From positions 42,595 to 106,594 of the forward strand of contig JAJRXK010000023.1 in assembly GCA_024276305.1 (NCBI GenBank): a stretch of 64,000 nt of DNA, in the 5' to 3' direction. The notes below the pieces were generated by a model that did no database searches, was not told where the DNA came from, and saw only the letters and a program-made list of their open reading frames with translations. Below, in pieces: positions 45,426 to 54,423 of this stretch. Within the stretch, counting starts at the first letter, position 1; every line of letters begins with the position of its first letter. Position numbers and translations under genes: made by a program. Origin of the DNA: Candidatus Krumholzibacteriota bacterium (GTDB taxonomy: Bacteria > Krumholzibacteriota > Krumholzibacteriia > JAJRXK01).

Positions 45426-47597
45426 ATGAATGACCACACATCGGACACGATCCGGCACTCCGACGACGATCCTTCTTCAGGGGCGAGCGGTCGAGTTGGC
45501 CAGAGTATGGGGCCCTATGTGTTGCGTGAGCGCATCGGCCTCGGCGGTATGGGCGAAGTCTGGAAGGCCGAGCAGTCGACTCCGATCCGGCGGACGGTGG
45601 CGATCAAGCTCATCAAGGCTGGCATGGATACGCGGGAAGTGCTCGGGCGTTTCGAGGCCGAGCGCCAGGCGCTTGCGCTCATGGATCACCCTTGCATCGC
45701 CAAGGTCTTCGATGCCGGCACGACCCCCGAGGGTCGGCCCTACTTCGCCATGGAATATGTCCAGGGCTCGCCCATCGATGAGTACTGCGACAAACGCCGA
45801 CTGAATACCTCTGAGCGGTTGGAGTTGTTCCAGAAGGTCTGCCACGGCGTGCAGCATGCTCACCAGAAGGCCGTCTTGCACCGCGATCTCAAGCCGTCGA
45901 ACGTTCTGGTGGCCGACGTCGATGGAAAACCTCTTCCCAAGATCATCGACTTCGGAGTAGCCAAAGCAACCACGCGCGCTCTCACCGATGCAACCATGCA
46001 CACGTCACTTGGTCAGCTCATCGGAACCCCCGAATACATGAGTCCGGAGCAGGCCGAGTTCACGTCTGAAGATGTGGACACGCGCACCGACGTCTACAGC
46101 CTCGGAGTGATTCTCTACGAACTGCTGGTGGGGTGCTTGCCCTTCGACTCCAAGATGCTGCGCAGGGCGGGGATCGAGAAGGTCTTTCAGGTGTTGCGGG
46201 AGCAGGATCCTCCCAAGCCCAGTACGCAGCTCACCATGGGCACCGAACGAGCGACGGAAACCGCCAGGCATCGACGCACCGAGGTGAAGCGGTTGTCGAA
46301 TCAGGTGCGCGGCGACCTCGATTGGATCGTCTTGCGTGCCATGGACAAGGACCGCAATCGTCGTTATGGGTCGCCTGATGCTCTCGCTCAGGATATTCAA
46401 CGCCATCTCGACAGCGAACCGGTGTTGGCCGGTCCGCCAACCGTGCGATATCGAGCATCGAAATTCGTGCGTCGGCACCGCACCGGAGTGGCCGTGGCTT
46501 CCGCCGCAGTCCTGGCACTGGTTGTCTTTGCAGCGGTCACCGGTATTCAGGCGCGGACCATCGCCCAAGAGCGTGACCGCGCAGCCGCGGAGGCAGCCAA
46601 GGCGTCGGCCATGAACGACTTTCTCACCCAGACTCTTGCGTCGGCCGATCCATGGTCGGGGGTCGGCCCCGATGTCACCGTGGTCCGCGCTTTGGATGCG
46701 GCGACGCGCAACATGGACAACGCCTTCGCAGGTCAGCCCGAACTGGAAGCCTCGATGCGCACAGTTCTCGGCCAGACCTATTTGGGACTTGGCAAGGTCG
46801 AGCTGGCCGCGGAACAGATCGAGAGGGCCATCGCCATACGGCTCGAGCTCGGGAACCGAGACAGCCACGAGCTCGGCCTCTTGCATTCGACCAAAGCGAT
46901 ACTGGAGCAGCGTCGCGCGAACCATGGACTCGCAGTGCTGAGCGCGAGGGAGGCGGCGAGGATTTTCGAGACCGATCCTCGGGCTACGGCCGAGGACCGA
47001 CTGATCGCCTTCCAGCACCTCGCACGAAACCTCATGTTCGAGCAGCGATATGCAGTGGCGGAGTCCGTTCTGGGGATCTGCCAGGAATTGTCCGCGACGC
47101 CGGACGGCCGGCGACTCCTGGCCAGTGCCGAGAATCTCAGTCTCCGGGCCGACTTGGTGGCCTCCCGCGATGGAAATGCGGCGGCGGCTGAATCGCTCTC
47201 GCGTCGTGCATACGACTTCGGTCGTTCCGTGGATCCCGACGCTGCAGTTCTGACGACCTATCTGAACAACACCGCGCAGTACCGCAGTCAGAGTGGAGAT
47301 TTGGAGGGAGCACTGGCGGATTTCGACGAGGCCCTGGTACTGAGCGAACGTATCTTCGGGCGCGATCATCCGGAGTACGCGACCTTCGTGGAGAATCGTG
47401 GGGGGGTGCTCTACCGTCTGGGTCGGCCGACCGAGACCCTCGCCGCTCTCGAAACCGTTCTGGACATCCGTCGTCGCAATCTCGGTCCCGATCACATCGA
47501 TGTGTTGCGGACGACCATCAATACGGCAACCGTCGCGTCTTTGGCGGGCGATCGTGAGAAGGCCGTGAGGATCTTTCGTGAGTTGCTCCCAAGCTGA
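45426..47597 (+). CDS. Membrane Ser/Thr protein kinase, TPR region cut by a frameshift (kinase B)
   Basis: A 723-aa Hanks-type kinase as it stands. Catalytic motifs are intact: IGLGGMGEVWKAE loop, K61 (VAIKLIKAG), HRDLKPSN (D154), DFG (D175). One transmembrane helix at about 354-377, then TPRs. The frame ends '...FRELLPS' inside the repeat region, while the next frame continues with matching TPR sequence (47582-47971). Restoring one base near 47588-47593 would give an 848-aa protein, close to kinases A (861) and C (885). No ribosome site is obvious before the ATG. Unlike A and C it has no sigma factor upstream; an IS remnant occupies that position. Confidence 0.83.
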   Translation: MNDHTSDTIRHSDDDPSSGASGRVGQSMGPYVLRERIGLGGMGEVWKAEQSTPIRRTVAIKLIKAGMDTREVLGRFEAERQALALMDHPCIAKVFDAGTTPEGRPYFAMEYVQGSPIDEYCDKRRLNTSERLELFQKVCHGVQHAHQKAVLHRDLKPSNVLVADVDGKPLPKIIDFGVAKATTRALTDATMHTSLGQLIGTPEYMSPEQAEFTSEDVDTRTDVYSLGVILYELLVGCLPFDSKMLRRAGIEKVFQVLREQDPPKPSTQLTMGTERATETARHRRTEVKRLSNQVRGDLDWIVLRAMDKDRNRRYGSPDALAQDIQRHLDSEPVLAGPPTVRYRASKFVRRHRTGVAVASAAVLALVVFAAVTGIQARTIAQERDRAAAEAAKASAMNDFLTQTLASADPWSGVGPDVTVVRALDAATRNMDNAFAGQPELEASMRTVLGQTYLGLGKVELAAEQIERAIAIRLELGNRDSHELGLLHSTKAILEQRRANHGLAVLSAREAARIFETDPRATAEDRLIAFQHLARNLMFEQRYAVAESVLGICQELSATPDGRRLLASAENLSLRADLVASRDGNAAAAESLSRRAYDFGRSVDPDAAVLTTYLNNTAQYRSQSGDLEGALADFDEALVLSERIFGRDHPEYATFVENRGGVLYRLGRPTETLAALETVLDIRRRNLGPDHIDVLRTTINTATVASLAGDREKAVRIFRELLPS

Positions 47598-47971
47598 TCG
47601 ATGTGCGAGGTGCGGAGCATCCAGATGTCTTGGTGGTCCTGCGCAACCTGGGGGTGGCGCTCCGCCACCTGGGACGCTACGACGAAGCGCGGCAGAGTTT
47701 GGAGCGCGGACTCGACCTCGCTAAGAGCATGTACGCCGACGATGATCCGCGAGTGGCCACGGCGCGTTTGGATCTGGGCGTGATCTTGACCCAGTTGAAG
47801 CGTCAGCGTGAGGCTTACGACCTCTTGGTCAAGGCCTTTGATGTGAACCTGGCCAAACTCGGCGCCCAGCACCCCAAGACCGGTAAGACTGCGCAGTGGC
47901 TGGTGAAGGTCTGTGGGGAACTGGGCTTGAAGAAAGAAGCGGAGCGCTACGCGGAGTATGTGGTGGACTGA
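47582..47971 (+). pseudogene. Detached C-terminal TPR segment of kinase B
   Basis: Opens in the second forward frame right across the kinase B stop (47595-47597). It reads PKLIDVRGAEHPDVLVVLRN then 'LGVALRHLGRYDEARQSLE', an uninterrupted continuation of the TPR array. Independent translation could start at GTG 47603, but there is no ribosome site. It is best read as the 3' part of kinase B separated by a one-base deletion, or by a sequencing error. Confidence 0.75.
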
Positions 47972-48048
47972 GAAGAGCCCCATACTCCCGTTGCTGCGGC
48001 TTCGTGACAATAGTCGGTGAAGCTGCGGGCTTCGCGGCCGAGGGCGCG

Positions 48049-48798
48049 TCAGACTCCATCGCCCAATTCCTCATTGCGACCGTCGAAGACTTCGCGGCAC
48101 AGATTTGTCAGCAGATCGGCGTAGTCTCGGCCTGCCTCGGCTGAGAGGGCATCGTGGAATTGGTCCAGAGTGATTGGCTGATAGTGCACCCGATGGCCCA
48201 CGACCGCGCTGAGCTCATCGGCCACGTCGGCCCAACTCAACAAGCGGGGTCCAGTGACCTCGTAGAGTTGTCCGTCATGACGGCCGTCGGGGTCGGTGAA
48301 GGCGGCGACTGCGATATCGGCGAGGTCATCGATGTCGACGAAGGGCTCACGGACGGTGCCGGCGGGCATGGCCAGGACTCCGTCGAGGACAGAATGGACC
48401 AGAATCCCCTCACTGAAGTTCTGCGCGAACCAACTCGCTCGGAGAACGGTGGTTCGCAATCCCGACTCGCTCACGATCCCTTCGCAGCGCTGGGCATTCT
48501 CCTCACCGCGACCCGAGAGCAGAATCAGCTGTTCCACCCCGGCACTTCTGGCGATCTGGACCAACCGACGGATGGAATCGGGGGCTTCCGGCACCGCGAG
48601 GTCGGGGTGATAGGAGATATAGACCGCACGCGCTCCTGCGAGGGCGGGCTCCCAGGTCTCGGGCTGATGCCAGTCGAAGGGAGTCGCAGACTGGCGTGAG
48701 CCATGTCGGACCGCATGTCCCTCGGCTTGCAGTTGGGCGGCGATGCGTCGTCCGGTCTTGCCCGTGGAGCCGATGACCAGGATGGGTTGAGTGTTCAC
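48049..48798 (-). CDS. NmrA-like NAD(P)-binding oxidoreductase-fold protein
   Basis: A 249-aa Rossmann protein. The nucleotide motif GSTGKTGRRIAAQL (about 9-22) is followed by 'AVRHGSRQS', 'AVYISYHPDL' and 'ASWFAQNFSEG', typical of NmrA/HSCARG-type atypical short-chain dehydrogenases that sense or use NAD(P)H; the catalytic Tyr-Lys pair of true SDRs is not evident. GTG 48798 has AAGG seven bases upstream. It is divergent from an AraC regulator, with a palindrome between, so is a likely target of that regulator. Confidence 0.85.
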   Translation of the reverse strand: MNTQPILVIGSTGKTGRRIAAQLQAEGHAVRHGSRQSATPFDWHQPETWEPALAGARAVYISYHPDLAVPEAPDSIRRLVQIARSAGVEQLILLSGRGEENAQRCEGIVSESGLRTTVLRASWFAQNFSEGILVHSVLDGVLAMPAGTVREPFVDIDDLADIAVAAFTDPDGRHDGQLYEVTGPRLLSWADVADELSAVVGHRVHYQPITLDQFHDALSAEAGRDYADLLTNLCREVFDGRNEELGDGV

Positions 48799-48886
48799 GA
48801 TGAGCCTTCCAGAAGGGGGATGTGTTGGTGACTTCAATCTAGGCCCTTCGAGCGGGTGAAGAATGCCAGTGAGTCCGTAATTGTAT

Positions 48887-48916
48887 GCAGATCGTCCAGA
48901 TCGATGGACGATCTGC
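48887..48916. promoter_or_regulatory. Palindromic operator between the NmrA-like and AraC genes
   Basis: GCAGATCGTCCA-GATCGA-TGGACGATCTGC, perfect 12-base arms with a 6-base spacer. The right arm covers the predicted -35 box of the AraC gene. Likely bound by the AraC regulator itself; binding is inferred. Confidence 0.65.
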
Positions 48917-48933
48917 AAAGATTCTTCTATACT
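48905..48933 (+). promoter_or_regulatory. Promoter of the AraC-family gene (predicts a leaderless mRNA)
   Basis: TGGACG (48905-48910), 17 bases, TATACT (48928-48933). The expected start of transcription falls at or next to 48940, the A of the ATG, so the message would lack a leader. No ribosome site precedes that ATG, in agreement. Confidence 0.55.
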
Positions 48934-48939
48934 TCTCCC

Positions 48940-49905
48940 ATGGTCACGACCCCAACCGCCGCCCCCCCCGCCGTAGCCGTGGACAGCGATCCTCTGGGCC
49001 AGATCCTGCATCTGCTCCGTCTGACCGGAACTCTGTACTGCCGCAGCGAGCTGACGGCTCCTTGGGCCATCGACATGCCTCCCATCGAGGCGTGCATGAT
49101 GTTCCACGTCCTGATCGAAGGCCGAGCGGAATTGGTGATCGATGCATCGGTGGTTGAATTGCGCCGGGGCAGCGTCACCTTGGTTCCGCATGGGCGCGGA
49201 CATCTGATGCGCAGCGATGAGAAAGCTCCCGTCGAGGGCCTCTTCGAGATTTCCGTAGAGAAGGTGAGTGATCGCTACGAGGTGATGCGTTACGGAGGAG
49301 GCGGAGCGTCAACACGATTGTTGTGCGGAGTCATGCGCTTCGATCACGCGGCAGCACGGCAACTCATCGATGCGCTGCCACCGGTGATCCATGTCGATGC
49401 GTGGGAGGAAGACGAGGGGAGTTGGTTGCAGAGCACGGTCCGACTCCTTGGTCGCGAGGCGCGGGAGCTCCGGCCCGGCGGTGAGACGGTGATCACTCGA
49501 CTTGCCGACATCGTGGTGGTCCAGATGCTTCGTGCCTGGCTCGAGTCCGCACCACAAGCCACGACTGGTTGGTTGGGCGCGCTTCACCATCCGCAGATCG
49601 GCCGTGCGATGGCCTGCCTCCACCGAGATCCCGCACGAGGATGGACCGTCGAGAGTCTCGCGCAGGAGGTGGGTATGTCGCGCTCTGCCTTCGCCGCACA
49701 CTTCCGCGAATTCGTGGGCGAGTCTGCGATGCGGTATCTCACCCGTTGGCGTCTGGAGCTCGCGCGCATGGAGCTCGCCGAGGGGCACCGGACTGCCCTG
49801 GCCGAGATCGCCGAGAAGGTGGGCTACCGGTCGGAGCCGGCGTTCTGTCGGGCCTTCAAGCGGGAATTCGGGGTATCGCCAGGCAGGGTGCGGAGCCAAG
49901 CCTGA
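48940..49905 (+). CDS. AraC-family transcriptional regulator with N-terminal cupin domain
   Basis: A 321-aa regulator. Residues about 20-195 form the cupin_6-type sensor ('FHVLIEGRAELVID', 'GSVTLVPHGRGHLMR'). The C-terminal 100 residues hold the two AraC helix-turn-helix motifs ('WTVESLAQEVGMSRSAFAAH' and 'ALAEIAEKVGYRSEPAFCRA'). An in-frame ATG at 48904 lies inside the operator palindrome upstream of the promoter -10, so I chose ATG 48940. It probably regulates itself and the divergent NmrA-like gene. Confidence 0.88.
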   Translation: MVTTPTAAPPAVAVDSDPLGQILHLLRLTGTLYCRSELTAPWAIDMPPIEACMMFHVLIEGRAELVIDASVVELRRGSVTLVPHGRGHLMRSDEKAPVEGLFEISVEKVSDRYEVMRYGGGGASTRLLCGVMRFDHAAARQLIDALPPVIHVDAWEEDEGSWLQSTVRLLGREARELRPGGETVITRLADIVVVQMLRAWLESAPQATTGWLGALHHPQIGRAMACLHRDPARGWTVESLAQEVGMSRSAFAAHFREFVGESAMRYLTRWRLELARMELAEGHRTALAEIAEKVGYRSEPAFCRAFKREFGVSPGRVRSQA

Positions 49906-49991
49906 AGCCTCCCCATACACCCTGGTCAACGCGGAACGAGGAGATTGAACTCCGCCGCGGTACCGATCCCAAGCACGAGAGGAGGGCATGA

Positions 49992-51017
49992 ATGACCAAG
50001 TCCCTTGCCCCGGACTCCATCATGCAGGTCGCGACATCTTTCTGGGCCTCGAAGGTCCTTCTCACCGCGGTTGAATTCGATCTGTTTTCCACATTGGACG
50101 AGACCACGATGACTGCCGCCGAACTCGGTGAATCGTTGGGCCTCCACCCTCGTGGGACCTATGACTTCTTCGATGCGCTCGTCGCGATGAACTTCCTCGA
50201 GCGCGAAGGTGACGGCCCTGGCGGGCGATATCGAAACACCCCGGAAACCTCGGCCTTTCTCGTGCGGCGAAGCCCTGCCTATATCGGCGGAATGTTGGAA
50301 ATGCTCAACTCCCGGCTCTTCGGATTCTGGAATCACCTCGGTGAGGCACTTGAGACCGGAGATCCGCAGAACGAAATCAAGTCGACGGGAACCTCGTTCT
50401 TCGAAGTGCTCTATGCGGATGACGAGCGCTTGGGCGAGTTCCTCCGAGCGATGAGTGGCTTCCAGGCGGCGAACTTCGCTGCCGTTGCGGAGGGCTTCGA
50501 CTTCTCACGCTACGAGACGGTCACCGACGTGGGGGGAGCACTCGCCTTGTTGTCGCGTTTGGTGGCCGCTCGACATCCGCATCTCAGATTCCAGAGTTTC
50601 GATTTGCCCCCCGTCGCCCCGCACGCCGAATCCGCGGTCGAGGCGGCGGGCCTGAGCGACCGAATTCAGGTTGTCTCCGGTGACTTCTTTGTCGATCCGC
50701 TGCCGAAAGCGGATGTCATCAACATGGGAAATGTTCTCCATGACTGGAACCTGGAGAAGAAGATGCACCTCATTCGGAGTGCCTACGAAGCGCTCCCGAA
50801 GGATGGGGCATTCATCGTGATCGAGACCCTCATCGACGATGCTCGCCGTGAGAACGTTTTTGGCCTGCTGATGTCGTTGAACATGCTCATCGAGTGCGGA
50901 GATGCATTCGATTACTCGGAGGCGGACTTTCGTTCTTGGTGTTCGAACGCCGGCTTCACGCGCTTCGAGACCATTCCGTTGAGTGGGCCCACGAGCGCGG
51001 CGGTGGCCTACAAGTAG
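49992..51017 (+). CDS. SAM-dependent O-methyltransferase-like protein
   Basis: A 341-aa protein with the two-domain layout of plant-type/ubiquinone-like O-methyltransferases: a winged-helix dimerisation domain (about 10-100, 'TMTAAELGESLGLHPRGTYD') and a Rossmann domain. Motif I reads VTDVGGALALLSRL; the third Gly of the usual DVGGGxG is Ala and the next Leu, so cofactor binding may be altered. Later motifs are normal ('FQSFDLPPV', 'NVLHDWNLEKK', 'FIVIETLI'). GAGGAGGG precedes the ATG. It follows the AraC gene by 86 bases and may be under the same control. Substrate unknown. Confidence 0.82.
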   Translation: MTKSLAPDSIMQVATSFWASKVLLTAVEFDLFSTLDETTMTAAELGESLGLHPRGTYDFFDALVAMNFLEREGDGPGGRYRNTPETSAFLVRRSPAYIGGMLEMLNSRLFGFWNHLGEALETGDPQNEIKSTGTSFFEVLYADDERLGEFLRAMSGFQAANFAAVAEGFDFSRYETVTDVGGALALLSRLVAARHPHLRFQSFDLPPVAPHAESAVEAAGLSDRIQVVSGDFFVDPLPKADVINMGNVLHDWNLEKKMHLIRSAYEALPKDGAFIVIETLIDDARRENVFGLLMSLNMLIECGDAFDYSEADFRSWCSNAGFTRFETIPLSGPTSAAVAYK

Positions 51018-51133
51018 CCCATTACCCCGCTGCGGCGGTCTTCGAACGAAAGCTGGACCTTGGTGTGGACATTCGGCCCGTGGACGACCTATGCTCCACG
51101 TGCCCCCTTGCCTCTCACTTCTGGTAGAAAACA

Positions 51134-51715
51134 TTGGATCCCCTCCCCGGACGTGAGGAAATCACGCGCTTGTTCGCGGCTCTCTCGGAGTCCGAACACC
51201 TCGACGACGAGACCCGTGATCTGGTCATCGAGCGCCTGTATCCGGAACTCAGAGATCTGGCCGCTTCGCTGATGGCGCGCGAACGCGTGGGCCATACTCT
51301 GCAGCCCACGGCGCTGGTCAACGAAGCGTGGCTTCGACTCGTGGACGTCGAGATGGTCCAACTCCAGGGACGGGCACATTTCTTCGGCATTGCCGCACGG
51401 TGCATGAGACGGGTTCTCGTCGATCATGCTCGCGCCAAGGCCGCGCAAAAGCGCGGGGGCGACTGGGATCGGATCACGCTCGATGCGAGTGTGGTCTCCT
51501 TTCAGGATCCCCAACTCGAACTCATTGCACTCGACCAGGCTCTGACTCGATTCGAAGCTCTGGATCCGCGGGCATCCCGGGTGGCCGAGATGCGGCTCTT
51601 TGCCGGGATGACAATTCCGGAGATCGCCACGGAGCTCGGTATCTCGCCCAGGACGGTGGATGGAGACTGGTCCGTGGCACGCATGTGGATCTCACGCGAA
51701 CTGACCGACGAATGA
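51134..51715 (+). CDS. ECF-type sigma factor of the kinase-associated (X6-like) group, partner of kinase C
   Basis: A 193-aa sigma factor closely matching the one beside kinase A: 'ERLYPELRDLAASLMARERV', 'HTLQPTALVNEAWLRLVDV', 'RAHFFGIAARCMRRVLVDHA', and region 4 'MTIPEIATELGISPRTVDGD'. The start is TTG 51134 with no strong ribosome site, so it is the least certain part. Its stop overlaps the kinase start as ATGA. Expected to be the transcriptional output of kinase C. Confidence 0.86.
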   Translation: MDPLPGREEITRLFAALSESEHLDDETRDLVIERLYPELRDLAASLMARERVGHTLQPTALVNEAWLRLVDVEMVQLQGRAHFFGIAARCMRRVLVDHARAKAAQKRGGDWDRITLDASVVSFQDPQLELIALDQALTRFEALDPRASRVAEMRLFAGMTIPEIATELGISPRTVDGDWSVARMWISRELTDE

Positions 51716-54369
51716 GTACGACTCCCGAACGCTTTGCTCAGATCAAGGAGCTTCTCATTGCGGCCTGCGCACTGCCGGTCGACGCGCGAGAAGCATTCGT
51801 GAAGACGGAGGCGGGGGACGATGAGGAGCTCGCGGCAGAAGTTCTCGCGCTCCTCAACCGAGAGGACTCCGCACACGCCCTGCTCGACAAAGGAGTCGTG
51901 ACCTTTCGGAGCGAGGAGCAGTTCCCGAAACGAATCGGGATCTACGAAATCGAGGCGGTCCTGGGAGAAGGCGGGATGGGAGTCGTGTATCGGGCTCGGC
52001 AGGAGGAGCCGATCCGCCGCAAGGTTGCACTCAAGCTGATTCGCAGGGGCATGCACCACGAGAGTGTCATTCGGCGCTTCGAATTGGAGCGACGGACCCT
52101 CGCACGCATGGACCACCCGCACATTGCGTCGGTTCTCGATGCAGGCACCGACGAGCACGGCCACCCCTGGTTCGTCATGCCCCTGGTCGAGGGGCTTCCG
52201 TTGCTCGAGTTCTGTGACGATGCCGGCCTCGACATCGATGAGCGCCTGCAGGTCTTCGAGGACGTTTGTCGCGCGGTGCATCATGCCCATGGCCGTGGAG
52301 TGTTGCATCGGGATCTGAAACCGGGAAACATTCTCGTACGCAGGGTGAGTGGCCGACCCGTTCCCGTGGTCATCGACTTCGGAGTTGCAAAGGCCTTGCA
52401 GGTCGATGAGACGGCCGCCTCGACCTTGCTCACTCGCGAGGGCCAGACGGTGGGGACTCCAGCCTACATGAGCCCCGAACAGGTTGCAGGAGACGAAAGC
52501 CGAATCGACGCACGCAGCGATGTCTATTCGCTCGGAGTGATCCTCTACGAATTGTTGGCCGGTCGGCATCCCTATCGTGACGGAGAGGGAAAGATTCAGC
52601 GGGGATCGGATGTCGGTCCCCCGGCGCCGTCCACGGTGATCACCGATGTTGCGACCGGTGAGCTGGCTGCAAGACGGGGCCTGAGCGTGCGAGGACTGAG
52701 GCGCCGGTTGCGTGGAGACATCGACACGATCTGTTTGATGGCGGTGCGTTTCGAGCCTGAACGTCGCTACGCCAGCGCCGCTCACCTTGCCGACGACTTG
52801 CGCCGCCTTCGGGAAGGCCATCCTGTCGATGCGAGACCAGACAGTTGGACATACCGGGCGGGAAAGTTCATTCGTCGCCATCCTGCGGCCAGTGTCCTGA
52901 GCGCAGCGATCTTTCTGGGCATCATCGCTGCCACCATCGGTCTGGCCTGGCACGCGAATCGGATGGGGATCGAGCGTGATCGGGCCCGCACCGCCGAGGC
53001 CAAAGCCGTTCGCGAATTGGAGACTTCTTCCGCGGTCGTGTCTTTCATGGAGAATCTCTTCGAACTCGCTCGGCCCGACCAAGGGGGTACGAGGGAGCTC
53101 GGCGCGATCGAGATGCTCGATCTGGGATCGACGCGCATTGATGAACAGCTCGCGGACGAGCCCTGGCTGCGCGCCGCTCTCTACCGCACGATCGGCATCG
53201 TGAACCATGCGCTGTCTCGCAACGATCAAGCCGACAGCCTGCTTCGCACTGCACTCGAAGTGAACGGGACGATCACCGATCGCGATCCCAGAGAAGTGCT
53301 TTACCAGAGGGGTGAAATCCTCATGGGTTATGGTGTGGTCCAACACGACCTTGGGCACTATCGGGAAGCGGTGGAGGTTCACCGCGATGCGATCGCGAGC
53401 TACGAGCAGAGTGGGATCGCGGATTCCGTAGACATTGCCGTAGTGTTGAACCTTCTGGGGATCGATCTTCAGGCGGCTGGGAGGTTGGAGGAGTCGGTAG
53501 CGCCCACGATTCGGTCCCTGAGGCTCAATGAGAAATACGGGCCACCTGCGGATCCCGAAATCGCCTGGGGTTGGGGATCACTTGGTTACATCAACTTCCA
53601 GCTCGGCAATCTGGATGAGGCGGTCGATCAGTTCGAGTATGCGGTGGCGGTTGCTCGTGAAATCTTCGAGGGCGATCACTACGACCTGGCTCATCACCTC
53701 AACAATCTTGGTGGAATGTATCACCGCGTTGGTCGTCTTCAGGAATCCGAAGAGATCCTGATCGAGAATCTCGAAATGAATCTGCGTATGTTCGCCGACG
53801 AGCCGCATGGATCGCTTTCCCGCGCCTATTCGAATCTGGCATCTCTCTATCTCGATATGAATCGGGAAGAGGAGGCTCTCGATCTAGCGGAGCACGGATT
53901 CTCGGTTTCGGTACAGGCCCTTGGCGCCGAACACCCACGGACGGCACGCGCTCTCTCGGTCCTGGCTCTCGCACGGCAGCGCACCGGAGACTCGGATCGT
54001 GCCCTTGCCGGTGCGCACCGTGCGGTCGAAATGCTGGCGGCCGTTTTGCCCGATGGAGGTCGGGATGAGGAGGTCGCCCGGTTCACGATCGGTCGGATTC
54101 TGGTCCTGCAAGGGGAGTACGAATCCGCGCTTCCCTATCTGGAGCGATGGCGCGCATACGCCGAAAGAGTCTATCCGGAGGGGCATCATTGGAGGGCTCA
54201 TGCTTGCATGCGGCTCGGCGAAGCCTATGCGGGGCTCTCGCAGGCGGATCGTGCAAGAGAATTGTTCACGACAGCCATCGATGGATTCATTCAGAGCTAC
54301 GGTTCGGACCACTATCGAGTGGAGCAATGCCGGAATCTGATCGCTGCGCTGCAAACGGAGGCGCCATAG
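51712..54369 (+). CDS. Membrane Ser/Thr protein kinase with C-terminal TPR region (kinase C)
   Basis: An 885-aa Hanks-type kinase. An 80-residue helical N-terminal segment precedes the kinase domain: LGEGGMGVVYRAR loop, K108 (VALKLIRRG), HRDLKPGN (D201), DFG (D222), APE-region 'GTPAYMSPEQ'. One transmembrane helix at about 393-413, then about ten TPR units. Complete and in frame, unlike kinase B. Coupled to the sigma factor by a 4-base overlap. A strong inverted repeat covers its stop codon. Likely signals from outside the membrane to the sigma factor. Confidence 0.9.
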   Translation: MSTTPERFAQIKELLIAACALPVDAREAFVKTEAGDDEELAAEVLALLNREDSAHALLDKGVVTFRSEEQFPKRIGIYEIEAVLGEGGMGVVYRARQEEPIRRKVALKLIRRGMHHESVIRRFELERRTLARMDHPHIASVLDAGTDEHGHPWFVMPLVEGLPLLEFCDDAGLDIDERLQVFEDVCRAVHHAHGRGVLHRDLKPGNILVRRVSGRPVPVVIDFGVAKALQVDETAASTLLTREGQTVGTPAYMSPEQVAGDESRIDARSDVYSLGVILYELLAGRHPYRDGEGKIQRGSDVGPPAPSTVITDVATGELAARRGLSVRGLRRRLRGDIDTICLMAVRFEPERRYASAAHLADDLRRLREGHPVDARPDSWTYRAGKFIRRHPAASVLSAAIFLGIIAATIGLAWHANRMGIERDRARTAEAKAVRELETSSAVVSFMENLFELARPDQGGTRELGAIEMLDLGSTRIDEQLADEPWLRAALYRTIGIVNHALSRNDQADSLLRTALEVNGTITDRDPREVLYQRGEILMGYGVVQHDLGHYREAVEVHRDAIASYEQSGIADSVDIAVVLNLLGIDLQAAGRLEESVAPTIRSLRLNEKYGPPADPEIAWGWGSLGYINFQLGNLDEAVDQFEYAVAVAREIFEGDHYDLAHHLNNLGGMYHRVGRLQESEEILIENLEMNLRMFADEPHGSLSRAYSNLASLYLDMNREEEALDLAEHGFSVSVQALGAEHPRTARALSVLALARQRTGDSDRALAGAHRAVEMLAAVLPDGGRDEEVARFTIGRILVLQGEYESALPYLERWRAYAERVYPEGHHWRAHACMRLGEAYAGLSQADRARELFTTAIDGFIQSYGSDHYRVEQCRNLIAALQTEAP

Positions 54370-54387
54370 CCGGGCCATGGCGCCTCC
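54357..54387. terminator. Bidirectional terminator-like inverted repeat between convergent genes
   Basis: GGAGGCGCCAT and its exact complement, 11-base arms with a 9-base loop, overlapping the kinase C stop codon. A second imperfect hairpin (GGGGAC...GTCCCC) follows to about 54419. Both lie between the convergent ends at 54369 and 54424. Confidence 0.6.
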
Positions 54388-54423
54388 CCGGGGACAGCGG
54401 TCGAGCTGGGACCGTCCCCCGAC

